From Tannerella sp. (GTDB lineage: Bacteria > Bacteroidota > Bacteroidia > Bacteroidales > Tannerellaceae), in contig JAITPH010000056.1 of assembly GCA_031289515.1 (NCBI GenBank), forward strand, positions 1 through 16,962: a DNA stretch of 16,962 nt. Reading direction: 5' to 3'. The notes below the pieces were generated by a model. The model saw only the letters and a list, made by a program, of their open reading frames with translations. It made no database searches and had not been told where the DNA came from. Positions 1-7,505 of the stretch are shown here, piece by piece. Position 1 is the first letter of the stretch, and the number at the start of each line of letters is the position of its first letter. The position numbers were made by a program, and so were the translations under genes.

Positions 1-50
1 CTTCCGTTTTTTATTGCGTCTGCCGAGCAGATAAGCAGATAAAGAGGCAA

Positions 51-2174
51 TTAATAGCTGTGCATGCCTCCGAAAAACATGCTTACTCCGAAATAAGTCA
101 TTATGATGGCAAGAAAAGCTACTATTGAGAAGACATGAAAAAACAGCGGTTTGCCGAAGATTTTCAGAGACCGCGAGTGCATGGCAAGGCTGTATACGAG
201 CATGGTGATGAGCGCCCAGACTTCTTTCGGATCCCATCCCCAATAGCGTCCCCACGAGACGTTAGCCCAAACCGCGCCTATGAATATTCCGACGGAAAGC
301 GTGAACAGGGCGGGATAGAGAATGATGCGGCTTAAAATATACAGTCTCCGTACAAATTCATCGCTGTTTTTCGAGATGAAATGCAGAATCAGAGCCGTTA
401 TGCCGTTGAAAGTCATAAAACCTGCCAGCGAATACGAAATCATTATTAATGAAACGTGGATGCTGAGCCATGGCGACTGTAGAACAGGTACAAGCTGCGT
501 TATTCCGGGATTCATTTTGCCGAGCGAAGCTACTAACAGCGCTAAACCCGACAATATCAAGCCTATCGACAGGCTGAAGTCGGATTTGCGCCCGAACAGA
601 ACGGAAGAAATCATTATAAACCATGAAATAAAAACCATTGTCTCGTAGCCGTTCGACAACGGAATATGCGACGAAACATACCATCGCAGTCCGATGGAAA
701 GGCTTAAAAACGTCAATGAAAGGATGGTCAGTACTAACGAAAACATCCGGAAAAACTTCTTTTTGCGTCCGGTGAGGAAACTCCGGATAAAAACGGCGAA
801 CAATAGCGCTCCGAATGTGATGTTTATTTTAAATAGTATGCCTGCTGCGTCGAGTTTGTTATAGATGATTTCGAGGCTCGTCTTCGCCGGTGAAATCGCG
901 TTTTTTTCGGCTCTTTTCTGCTGATACAGCGATATTTTATCAATCAGATTCAAGGCTGCCGCATGGTCTTCCCTTTCCAAAGTTTCGCCGAGCATTATCA
1001 AGATTTTGGAGATGAACAGGGTATCATCCGGCGGTGCGTCCGTCAGGTCGTCGGCGCTTGAAAACCATTTGTTGCCGTGCGGAAAAATCGTCATCGAATA
1101 GCCCGAATGTTGCGAAATCATCAGACTCAGCTTTTCTTCGGCTTCGCGAACTCCCTTATGTTGCGGAGGGAAGTCGGCATAAGTCGGTTTGAAGATGCCG
1201 GCGTTGAAGAAATCGCTCAGTCGCAATCTGTTGCTGCTATTTTGATTGTCGCCGACAAACTGTCGTATCTCCGTACTTTTTATTTTTATCATTTGTTCTT
1301 CCTGCCAGTCGTCCGGAAAAAACAGCCAACCGGCAAGCGTCTGTACGGCATTAAAATCACGGTACGACGATTTCCCTGTTATTTTCAGGGTGAAATCGCG
1401 GGCATAAGTATCGACAGGTACGATTCTACCGTTATAAAACATTGATAACCGGCCGAAAACTTTTGCTTCTTCTTTTGACAGCGTCCGTTGAGCCGAGGCA
1501 AAAACCGGTGCGATAGCTAAAGACATTATTGTCAGCGATTTTATGAGTTTTCGGAAATCGCCGTATTTGCTTAACAGCAGCCAAATCATCGAAAGCGCAA
1601 GTAAAAGATAGCCCGAATACGTGATGATTATTCCGTAAGGGTCGTAGTTGACCGACAGGATTGTTCCCTTGAGGTCGCTGTCGAACGAAGCCTGATAAAA
1701 ACGGAAACTGCGATAATTGAAGACATTGTTCATCGACACAACAGCTTCGAACGTCCTGTCGCCGTCGAAAACAGACAGACGGCTTATGTAGTCGGCGGGC
1801 GTCGTTGTGCCCTTGTAATATTCTATCTCGAATTTATCGAGCGTAACGGCAAAAGGCAGTTCCATGTCGGATTCGGCCGGACTGTTTTCCCTCAAATGAA
1901 TTTGTCCTCTTTTTGAAGTGATAAAAGTAGTAATCGCCCCGACCAGAATAAGTCCGAAAGCGCAATGAAGCAAAAGGGCGGGCAAATTTTTCCGTAAACG
2001 TTGAAAAACCAAGCCAAGAGCCGAAACGAGCAGGGCAGCCCATAGCGTTATCATCCACCATGAACCGTAGAAACTGCGCATGACGAACGAAGAGCCGTAT
2101 TGACGTTCGGCGAAAGTGGCTGTCGCCAGAACTGCGATCATTGCCATCAGCAGAATAAACGGAAGTTTTCTCAT
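51..2174 (-). CDS. ccsBA: Cytochrome c biogenesis protein, fused CcsB(ResB)-CcsA (System II haem lyase)
   Basis: This integral membrane protein of 707 residues most likely carries haem across the inner membrane and attaches it to CXXCH apocytochromes (System II cytochrome c maturation). The N-terminal part (about 1-205) is ResB/CcsB-like, with membrane segments near 5-20, 40-57, 65-84 and 183-201. A large extracytoplasmic region (about 225-440) follows, and then a multi-pass CcsA half. The tryptophan-rich WWD motif WGRYWGWDPKEVW is at 641-653. The four haem-ligand histidines expected in CcsBA can be placed at H70 (membrane), H503 (in SSHIPLSNGYE), H573 (in LSIHVSL) and H666 (in LAMHSR). It is shorter than the roughly 900-residue epsilonproteobacterial CcsBA but has both halves. 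Its ATG overlaps the upstream GH3 stop as ATGA, so the two are probably translationally coupled. No c-type cytochrome gene lies in the window, so its client is unknown. Confidence 0.93.
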   Translation of the reverse strand: MRKLPFILLMAMIAVLATATFAERQYGSSFVMRSFYGSWWMITLWAALLVSALGLVFQRLRKNLPALLLHCAFGLILVGAITTFITSKRGQIHLRENSPAESDMELPFAVTLDKFEIEYYKGTTTPADYISRLSVFDGDRTFEAVVSMNNVFNYRSFRFYQASFDSDLKGTILSVNYDPYGIIITYSGYLLLALSMIWLLLSKYGDFRKLIKSLTIMSLAIAPVFASAQRTLSKEEAKVFGRLSMFYNGRIVPVDTYARDFTLKITGKSSYRDFNAVQTLAGWLFFPDDWQEEQMIKIKSTEIRQFVGDNQNSSNRLRLSDFFNAGIFKPTYADFPPQHKGVREAEEKLSLMISQHSGYSMTIFPHGNKWFSSADDLTDAPPDDTLFISKILIMLGETLEREDHAAALNLIDKISLYQQKRAEKNAISPAKTSLEIIYNKLDAAGILFKINITFGALLFAVFIRSFLTGRKKKFFRMFSLVLTILSLTFLSLSIGLRWYVSSHIPLSNGYETMVFISWFIMISSVLFGRKSDFSLSIGLILSGLALLVASLGKMNPGITQLVPVLQSPWLSIHVSLIMISYSLAGFMTFNGITALILHFISKNSDEFVRRLYILSRIILYPALFTLSVGIFIGAVWANVSWGRYWGWDPKEVWALITMLVYSLAMHSRSLKIFGKPLFFHVFSIVAFLAIIMTYFGVSMFFGGMHSY

Positions 2175-3688
2175 TGCTCATTCATATTCAGGAGATCGTT
2201 TATAATGTCCCTGTTGTTCGACAAACTCGGCACTTTGTGTTGTCCGCCGAGATTGTTGTTCTTTTTAAGCCAGTCGAAGAACAGATTTTCCCTTGCCGGA
2301 ATGATTTCGGGTCTTTGAAGCGAGATTTCTTTATATCTTTTTGCCTCGTAGTCGGAATTTAGCTGTTGCAGAGCCTCGTCCAAGCTAACGGCAAAAGCGT
2401 CGAGCGACGAGGGCGCTTTTTCAAATTCTATCAGCCACTGGTGACGTCCCTTGCTTTTATCGAGCAGGAAAAGCGGCGCTGCGGTATATGCTTTCACGAA
2501 AGCTCCGGTTTTATCGCAGGCTTTACCGATACCTTTTTCGGCGTTGTCCACCATTAATTCCTCTCCGAAGGCGTTAATATAGTGTTTTGTCCGTCCGGTA
2601 ATGATGAATTTGTGCGGAAACAGCGACGTGAAGCAAACGGTATCGCCTATTTGATAGCGCCACAGCCCGCTCGAAGTAGTAATGAGCATAGAATAGTTCA
2701 CGCCCGTTTTCACGTCTTCGAGCGGAATAGCCTTATTATCTTTTTTGTCCGGCTGCTCGCTAATCGGGATAAATTCGTAAAAAATGCCGTAATCAAGCAT
2801 CAGCAGAAGGCTGCGATCCGAAGGGTCGTCCTGTATGCCGAAGAAACCTTCCGATGCGTTATACGTTTCCATATAGCGCATGTTGCCGTCCGGTATTAGT
2901 TTCTGATAATGAGCGCGATAAGGTTCAAATCCAACGCCTCCGTGAAAAAATACCTCAAGATTAGGCCATACATCCGTAAGCGTTTCTTTTCCGGCTTTGT
3001 TGATGACAGCCTTGATAAGCACAAGCATCCACGACGGAATGCCGGAAAGGCTGACTACGTCTTTGTTCCACGTATTTTCGGTAATGGCTTTTATTTTTTC
3101 TTCCCATTCGTCCATGAGAATGATTTCTTTTGGAGGAATGCGAACGAGATTGGCGAACGGATGAAGTTTTTGCAGCAGAATGGCGGACAGGTCTCCGCAA
3201 TGCGCATGAGAATTGAGTAGCGACGGCTTGTGACTGCCACCCAGAACAAGCCCTTTTTTCGAGAAGAATCTGCTTTGCGGATTGTTGCGAAGATACAGCG
3301 CGACAGTATCGAAACCGCCCTTATAGTGACAGCAATTAAGGATTTCGCATGTCACAGGGATGAATTTGCTTCGGTCGTTTGTCGTGCCGCTGCTTTTTGC
3401 GTACCATTTGACGCGCGAATGCCACAAAACGTTCCTTTCTCCGTTTATCATGCGTTTGATATACGGAGCCAACTCTTCATACGAAGACACCGGGACACGT
3501 TCGCTGAAAGTCCGGTAGTCGCGTATTTCGCCGAAACAGTATTTCTTTCCCCATTCCGTTGTTCGGGCAGACCGAAGCAAATGCCTCATCTGTCTGTTTT
3601 GAACGTCGAAAGGGCGCTTGGCAAACGACTCTATACAGCGCCGTCTTGCTGAAAATAAAGGTGATATAATTTTCGTTATAATGTCCAT
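2171..3688 (-). CDS. GH3-family acyl-adenylating enzyme (auxin-responsive GH3-like)
   Basis: This 505-residue protein resembles the plant GH3 acyl-acid-amido synthetases, members of the adenylate-forming (ANL) superfamily that activate a carboxylic acid with ATP and conjugate it, usually to an amino acid. The nucleotide motif SSGTTNDRSKF is at 99-109, the second motif YNASEGFFG at 276-284 and the third, WRYQIGD, at 343-349. The hinge GRTKHYINAFGEEL is at 365-378 and the family-typical C-terminal GGQHKVP is at 481-487. Length is about normal for bacterial members. I start it at the ATG at 3688 (MDIITKI); an 11-residue upstream extension would need TTG and adds nothing conserved. It overlaps ccsBA by four bases. 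The substrate of bacterial GH3 proteins is not known, and plant hormone conjugation should not be assumed. Family assignment is firm; the reaction in this organism is open. Confidence 0.88.
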   Translation of the reverse strand: MDIITKIISPLFSARRRCIESFAKRPFDVQNRQMRHLLRSARTTEWGKKYCFGEIRDYRTFSERVPVSSYEELAPYIKRMINGERNVLWHSRVKWYAKSSGTTNDRSKFIPVTCEILNCCHYKGGFDTVALYLRNNPQSRFFSKKGLVLGGSHKPSLLNSHAHCGDLSAILLQKLHPFANLVRIPPKEIILMDEWEEKIKAITENTWNKDVVSLSGIPSWMLVLIKAVINKAGKETLTDVWPNLEVFFHGGVGFEPYRAHYQKLIPDGNMRYMETYNASEGFFGIQDDPSDRSLLLMLDYGIFYEFIPISEQPDKKDNKAIPLEDVKTGVNYSMLITTSSGLWRYQIGDTVCFTSLFPHKFIITGRTKHYINAFGEELMVDNAEKGIGKACDKTGAFVKAYTAAPLFLLDKSKGRHQWLIEFEKAPSSLDAFAVSLDEALQQLNSDYEAKRYKEISLQRPEIIPARENLFFDWLKKNNNLGGQHKVPSLSNNRDIINDLLNMNEQ

Positions 3689-3729
3689 TGCTCCACAAAT
3701 AAAGGGAAAATAGTAAGTCAAAACAGCTG

Positions 3730-3737
3730 CAAATGTA
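3730..3737 (-). promoter_or_regulatory. Candidate -7 element for the GH3-ccsBA operon
   Basis: Read on the minus strand this is TACATTTG, an exact match to the Bacteroidetes -7 consensus TAnnTTTG, about 40 bases before the GH3 ATG. I see no TTTG or TTG at the expected 17-23 base spacing further upstream, so only half of the promoter is supported. Confidence 0.4.
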
Positions 3738-3796
3738 GTTATAAATTTTGTTTATAAGAATAAAAGGCGCGTCAATAGAAAAAAAATCGGTTTTTT

Positions 3797-3828
3797 TTTG
3801 CTGTTCTTGATTCAATAGTATATCTTTG
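3797..3828 (+). promoter_or_regulatory. Bacteroidetes-type -33/-7 promoter
   Basis: TTTG at 3797-3800 and TATCTTTG at 3821-3828 are separated by 20 bases, matching the -33/-7 pattern of the Bacteroidetes primary sigma factor. Transcription would start near 3835 and give a short A/T-rich leader before the ATG at 3851. It probably serves both the small secreted protein and pfkA, since no comparable promoter lies between them. The T tract that supplies the -33 element is the right arm of an A8/T8 inverted repeat (3779-3798). Confidence 0.7.
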
Positions 3829-3850
3829 TGCTGTAAAAAAATATAAATAT

Positions 3851-4039
3851 ATGAGCAAAAAATTTATAGGTGTTTCGACCATGGTTTTAATGTTTGCGAT
3901 GATTGCTCCCTGTTACGGGAATTGCGTGTCGATTAAGAGAAAGAAAAACAAATGGCTGAATGCTGTTGAACAGTCGTATGTCGCGGGCGCGGACAGGACA
4001 AACACGGATACCGCAAAGAATTTTACCGTCGGGCTATAA
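3851..4039 (+). CDS. Small predicted secreted protein, 62 residues
   Basis: I do not recognise this protein. The N-terminus looks like a signal peptide: SKK, then a hydrophobic stretch (about 5-21, FIGVSTMVLMFAMIAPC) and a likely signal peptidase I site near CYG-N (22-25). The cysteine at 21 is preceded by IAP, a poor lipobox, so a lipoprotein is less likely. The remaining roughly 38 residues are basic then polar (SIKRKKNKW) with no domain I can name. Support for a real gene is its position just behind a strong promoter, with an ATG in an A/T-rich leader 22 bases from the -7 element. It ends 42 bases before pfkA. Alternatives are a decayed remnant of a longer exported protein, or a leader reading frame affecting pfkA translation. 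Confidence 0.5.
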   Translation: MSKKFIGVSTMVLMFAMIAPCYGNCVSIKRKKNKWLNAVEQSYVAGADRTNTDTAKNFTVGL

Positions 4040-4081
4040 AGTCGTGTCGTGTACCTGTTATAGGCGTTGTTCAGCGAACTT

Positions 4082-5092
4082 ATGAGAATAGGAATTTTAT
4101 CATCGGGCGGCGATTGCCCCGGCATTAACGCTACGATACGTGGCGTAGGCAAGTCGGCTATACTTCATTACGGAATGGAGGTGGTCGGCATACATGATGG
4201 CTTTTCCGGATTACTGGAGAAGAGAAAAGAAGTCTTTGACGAACGGAAACTTTCGGGAATAATCAATCTCGGAGGCACTGTTTTAGGCACTTCGAGAGAG
4301 AAGCCGTTCAAGAAAATCCTTAATTCGGAAGACAATAACAAACCGCAACTGATACTTCAGAATTATATTGAAATGGGGCTTGACTGCGTGGTCTGCATAG
4401 GCGGAAACGGTACGCAGAAGACGGCGGCGAAGTTGTCGAAACTGGGTTTGAATATCATCGGCATACCCAAAACTATCGACAATGACGTGTATGGCACCGA
4501 AGTATCGTTCGGATTCGATTCGGCCGTCAATATCGCTGCTGAAGCTATTGACAGGCTACATTCGACCGCAAGTTCGCACAAGCGGGTGATGATAGTCGAA
4601 GTAATGGGACATAAAGCCGGTTGGATTGCCCTGTACGCGGGAATGGCAAGCGGCGCGGACGTCATCCTTATTCCCGAACTCGGATACGATATTGAAAGGG
4701 TAAAAGACAAGATCGTCGAGCGTGGAAAAGTGGGCAAACCGTATTCGATAGTCGTAATTGCGGAGGGATTGAAGACCGGATACGATAATCCGCTGGATAT
4801 TATCACCGAAGTCGTCGAGAAGACTACCGATATGGAAGTCCGCAGAACGGTTTTGGGATATATTCAGCGAGGAGGCAATCCGTCGCCGTACGACCGCAAT
4901 CTTGCGACAATGCTCGGCGGTCATGCGACAGACCTGATAGCTCAAAGAAGTTACGGTAAAATGGTTTGCGTCAAAAACGGCAAAGTGTCGTCTGTACCTC
5001 TGTCGGAAGTAGCCGGCAAGATAAAGTTAGTCCCTGTAGACCACGATCTTATAAAACAGGGAGAAAACATGGGAATATCATTTGGTCATTAA
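4082..5092 (+). CDS. pfkA: 6-phosphofructokinase, PfkA family
   Basis: This cytoplasmic glycolytic enzyme of 336 residues phosphorylates fructose 6-phosphate to the 1,6-bisphosphate. The N-terminal GILSSGGDCPGINA is at 4-17, the phosphoryl-donor motif IGGNGT at 106-111, and the catalytic PKTIDND at 129-135 with base Asp133. The substrate segment EVMGHKAGW is at 173-181 and GYIQRGGNPSPYDR at 259-272. Gly110, aligned with E. coli Gly104, is the ATP-type residue; pyrophosphate enzymes have Asp there. Lys130 in PKTIDND is a residue otherwise linked to pyrophosphate-type and group III enzymes, and Asn109 replaces E. coli Asp103. It is therefore a nonclassical PFK, probably ATP-using and probably weakly allosteric. 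I chose the ATG at 4082; an upstream in-frame TTG at 4067 would add five unconserved residues. It converges on rnc with 13 bases between stops. Confidence 0.95.
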   Translation: MRIGILSSGGDCPGINATIRGVGKSAILHYGMEVVGIHDGFSGLLEKRKEVFDERKLSGIINLGGTVLGTSREKPFKKILNSEDNNKPQLILQNYIEMGLDCVVCIGGNGTQKTAAKLSKLGLNIIGIPKTIDNDVYGTEVSFGFDSAVNIAAEAIDRLHSTASSHKRVMIVEVMGHKAGWIALYAGMASGADVILIPELGYDIERVKDKIVERGKVGKPYSIVVIAEGLKTGYDNPLDIITEVVEKTTDMEVRRTVLGYIQRGGNPSPYDRNLATMLGGHATDLIAQRSYGKMVCVKNGKVSSVPLSEVAGKIKLVPVDHDLIKQGENMGISFGH

Positions 5093-5105
5093 GCCGCCGT
5101 TCCGG

Positions 5106-5900
5106 TCAGTCTTCGGTAAAAGATTCCATTATGCGGCGCTGTTTGAGATTCTCAATCATTTGTTTGAGGTCGTTATCTTTCTGCATTTTTTTCAGAACGG
5201 TTTTAGCTGCAATCTGTTGAGATTCTTTCTTGGTATATCCGATGCCGATTCCGAGCGGCGTTCCTTCGAGCGAGACGCTTGAATGGAAAACAGGGAATCC
5301 GTCTTCGTCGGCTACGGTTTCGACAAGTTCAAATTCGATATGCAGTTTCTGTTTCTGGCTCCATTCGAGCAGCCGCGATTTGAAGTTTACTTCATGGCTT
5401 GCAAGTTCGTCGAGCGAGATATGCTTGTCGATAATTTTTGTCTCGACAAATTGCCGGCACATTGAGTATCCCCTATCGAGATAAATAGCTCCGATGAGCG
5501 CTTCCAACGCATTTCCGTACAGATATTTCTGGTGGGTAGAGGCATATCGCTTCGAGGCGACTTTCTTGTCGATTCCCAAAGCAAGCGCTATGCTGTTGAG
5601 GCTTTCGCGCTGTACTATCTTGGAGCGCGTATTTGTCAGGAAGCCTTCTTTTTTCGTCGGGAAATGAATATAGACGATATCGGCTATGACTGCGTCCAAA
5701 ACGGCGTCGCCCAGAAATTCAAGCCGCTCGTTATTGCGTCTGCCGTTTTGCGACGAAGATATTGAGCGGTGAATGAATGCCTGTTCGTAGAGCGAGATGT
5801 CGTCGGGATAAAATCCGAGTATGTTATACAAAGACAAATAAGGCTCTTTGTTTTTATTCAAAAAGAGCCTTATTGTTTTCTTTATATTATTGAAAATCAT
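5106..5900 (-). CDS. rnc: Ribonuclease III
   Basis: This double-strand-specific endoribonuclease for rRNA and mRNA processing has 264 residues. The RNase III domain (about 20-160) contains the signature NERLEFLGDAVL at 57-68 with metal ligands Glu61 and Asp65, and a second catalytic segment GNALEALIGAIYLD at 129-142 with Glu133. The residue matching E. coli Asp114 is Asn130. A double-stranded RNA-binding domain spans about 171-243. The ATG at 5900 lies four bases after the fabF stop; a TTG at 5912 would overlap fabF and is less likely. The N-terminal extension (about 1-22) is basic and is encoded by a stretch forming a perfect 13-bp inverted repeat (5837-5874). Third gene of acpP-fabF-rnc, an order I recall as common in Bacteroidales. 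Confidence 0.95.
   Translation of the reverse strand: MIFNNIKKTIRLFLNKNKEPYLSLYNILGFYPDDISLYEQAFIHRSISSSQNGRRNNERLEFLGDAVLDAVIADIVYIHFPTKKEGFLTNTRSKIVQRESLNSIALALGIDKKVASKRYASTHQKYLYGNALEALIGAIYLDRGYSMCRQFVETKIIDKHISLDELASHEVNFKSRLLEWSQKQKLHIEFELVETVADEDGFPVFHSSVSLEGTPLGIGIGYTKKESQQIAAKTVLKKMQKDNDLKQMIENLKQRRIMESFTED
5837..5874 (-). promoter_or_regulatory. Perfect 13-bp inverted repeat in the 5' end of the rnc mRNA
   Basis: The arms at 5837-5849 and 5862-5874 are exact reverse complements (AATAAGGCTCTTT and AAAGAGCCTTATT) separated by 12 bases. In the minus-strand transcript they form a hairpin from nucleotide 27 to 64 of the rnc coding region. It could be a site where RNase III cleaves its own message, as known for the rnc leader in E. 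coli, or an attenuator between fabF and rnc. The bases after it in the RNA (UGUCUUUG) are a poor U tract for an intrinsic terminator. The structure is seen; the role is inferred. Confidence 0.6.
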
Positions 5901-5904
5901 TATA

Positions 5905-7161
5905 TTAAGCAAACTTTTTTACAATAACGCTTGCATTGTGTCCGCCAAAGCCGAACGTATTGGAAAGCGCTGCATTGACTTTCCTTTCCTGAGCCTTGTT
6001 AAAGGTGAAATTAAGATTATAGTCAATGTCTTTATCGTCGTCGCCTTCGGTATGGTTTATTGTAGGCGGTACAATATCGTTGTAAGTGGACAAAATGCAG
6101 ACAATGGCTTCAAAAGCTCCCGCCGCTCCGAGCATGTGCCCGGTCATGGATTTTGAAGAGCTGATATTCAGTTTGAAAGCGTGTTCGCGAAATACTTCCT
6201 TTATGGCTCTTACTTCCGAAATATCTCCTACCGGCGTCGAAGTGCCGTGCACGTTTATGTAGTCTATTTCTTCAGGCTCCATTTGGGCGTCTTCAAGCGC
6301 GTTTCGCATCACTAAGATAGCTCCCAGACCGTCGGGGTGCGAAGCTGTGAGATGATAAGCGTCGGCGGAAAGACCTGCTCCGACGACTTCGGCATATATT
6401 TTGGCATTTCTTGCGAGTGCGTGCTCCAATTCTTCCAATATCAGACATGCGCTGCCTTCGCCTATCACAAAGCCGTCGCGACTTGCGCTGAACGGACGCG
6501 ACGCCGTGGCGGGACTGTCGTTTCTTGTCGAAAGAGCGTTCATTGCGTTAAAACCGCCTACGCCTACTATCGTTATGGGAGCTTCCGCTCCTCCGGTGAC
6601 AAAAGCGTCGGCTTTGCCCAATCTTATATAATTGAACGCATCGGCAATAGCGTTGGTCGAAGACGCGCACGCCGAAACAGTACCGAAATTAGGCCCCCGA
6701 AATCTGTATTTCATCGAGATAAGACCTGCCGAAATATCGGATATTATCTTGGGAATGAAAAACGGATTGAATCGTGGCCCGCGTTCTGCGTTAAATGCCA
6801 ATACTTCTTCCTGAAAAGAGAAAATGCCTCCTATGCCGGACGAAAAGATAACGCCTACGCGGTCTCTGTTCGTTTTATCATTGTCGATTCCGGAGTCATT
6901 GACGGCTTCCTGCGATGACGCCATTGCATACTGGGCGTATAAGTCACATTTTCTTGCCTCTTTCTTGTCGGAAAAATACAATGAATTGTCAAAGCCCTTG
7001 ACCTCGCAGGCAAACTGCGTCTTGAACTTTGAACAGTCAAACCGAGTAATAGGCTCGGCTCCGCTTACTCCATTAATCAATGTGCGCCATGTATCGGCGA
7101 CTGTATTGCCTAATGGAGTAATAGCGCCGAGACCTGTCACTACTACCCTCTTTAATTCCAT
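5905..7161 (-). CDS. fabF: Beta-ketoacyl-ACP synthase II
   Basis: This condensing enzyme elongates fatty acids by joining malonyl-ACP to acyl-ACP in the cytoplasm. At 418 residues it is full length for FabF. The thiolase-fold active site is complete: the nucleophile Cys165 in SACASSTN (163-170), His305 in NVHGTSTP (303-310), Lys337 in SSSKSMTGH, and His342 in MTGHMLGAAGA (339-349). The C-terminal glycine-rich NTFGFGGHN is at 401-409. Its gene begins 17 bases after the acpP stop and ends four bases before the rnc ATG, so the three genes almost certainly share a transcript. Pairing with acpP is the usual arrangement, as the carrier protein is its direct substrate partner. Confidence 0.97.
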   Translation of the reverse strand: MELKRVVVTGLGAITPLGNTVADTWRTLINGVSGAEPITRFDCSKFKTQFACEVKGFDNSLYFSDKKEARKCDLYAQYAMASSQEAVNDSGIDNDKTNRDRVGVIFSSGIGGIFSFQEEVLAFNAERGPRFNPFFIPKIISDISAGLISMKYRFRGPNFGTVSACASSTNAIADAFNYIRLGKADAFVTGGAEAPITIVGVGGFNAMNALSTRNDSPATASRPFSASRDGFVIGEGSACLILEELEHALARNAKIYAEVVGAGLSADAYHLTASHPDGLGAILVMRNALEDAQMEPEEIDYINVHGTSTPVGDISEVRAIKEVFREHAFKLNISSSKSMTGHMLGAAGAFEAIVCILSTYNDIVPPTINHTEGDDDKDIDYNLNFTFNKAQERKVNAALSNTFGFGGHNASVIVKKFA

Positions 7162-7178
7162 ACTAACAAGAATTTAAA

Positions 7179-7415
7179 TTAACTCGCGTTAGCTTCAATA
7201 TAAGCTATGGCGTCCCCTACGGTCGAAATCTTTTCCGCTTGATCATCCGGAATCGAAAGATTGAACTCTTTTTCAAATTCCATGATCAACTCTACCGTAT
7301 CTAAGGAATCGGCCCCTAAATCGTTTGTGAAACTTGCTTCGTTTGTCACTTCAGTTTCTTCAACACTTAATTTGTCAACTATAATCGCTTTTACGCGAGA
7401 TGCTACATCAGACAT
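7179..7415 (-). CDS. acpP: Acyl carrier protein
   Basis: This small acidic four-helix protein of 78 residues carries growing acyl chains on a 4'-phosphopantetheine arm. The attachment site is Ser37 in the canonical GADSLD motif (34-39), followed by the acidic recognition helix TVELIMEFEKEF (40-51). Length and composition match primary-metabolism AcpP. It is the first gene of the acpP-fabF-rnc unit, with an A/T-rich leader of about 50 bases and a candidate promoter at 7472-7505 on the minus strand. Confidence 0.97.
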   Translation of the reverse strand: MSDVASRVKAIIVDKLSVEETEVTNEASFTNDLGADSLDTVELIMEFEKEFNLSIPDDQAEKISTVGDAIAYIEANAS

Positions 7416-7458
7416 GATTTTTTAATTTTAAATTAATACTAAATACGAGAAAATGTTT

Positions 7459-7466
7459 TATATTTG
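7459..7466 (+). promoter_or_regulatory. Candidate -7 element for the purN operon
   Basis: TATATTTG exactly matches the Bacteroidetes -7 consensus TAnnTTTG. No TTTG or TTG is visible at the expected spacing upstream, which is a run of A/T with no G. Start of transcription near 7473 would give a purN leader of about 98 bases. It lies beside the opposing acpP promoter, so the two RNA polymerase footprints would overlap. Confidence 0.45.
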
Positions 7467-7471
7467 CGGTG

Positions 7472-7505
7472 CAAAGGAACGCATATTTTTTGAATATACA
7501 ACAAA
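7472..7505 (-). promoter_or_regulatory. Candidate -33/-7 promoter for acpP-fabF-rnc
   Basis: On the minus strand, TTTG (7505-7502) is followed after 22 bases by TTCCTTTG (7479-7472), one mismatch from TAnnTTTG. Transcription would begin near 7465, about 50 bases ahead of the acpP ATG. The site interleaves with the candidate purN -7 element. Confidence 0.5.

Noticed and set aside
3779..3798. A8/T8 inverted repeat before the small secreted protein as a terminator
   Set aside because: The stem is only A:T pairs with a four-base loop, and its T tract forms the -33 element of the promoter that follows. More likely promoter context than a terminator.
4082..5092. PfkA as a pyrophosphate-dependent enzyme
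   Set aside because: Lys130 suggests it, but Gly110 rather than Asp at the donor position favours ATP. Reported as a mixed signature instead.
5837..5874. The rnc inverted repeat as an intrinsic terminator for acpP-fabF
   Set aside because: In the transcript the stem is followed by UGUCUUUG rather than a U run, and it lies inside the rnc coding region. Partial attenuation cannot be excluded, so it is kept as a regulatory candidate.
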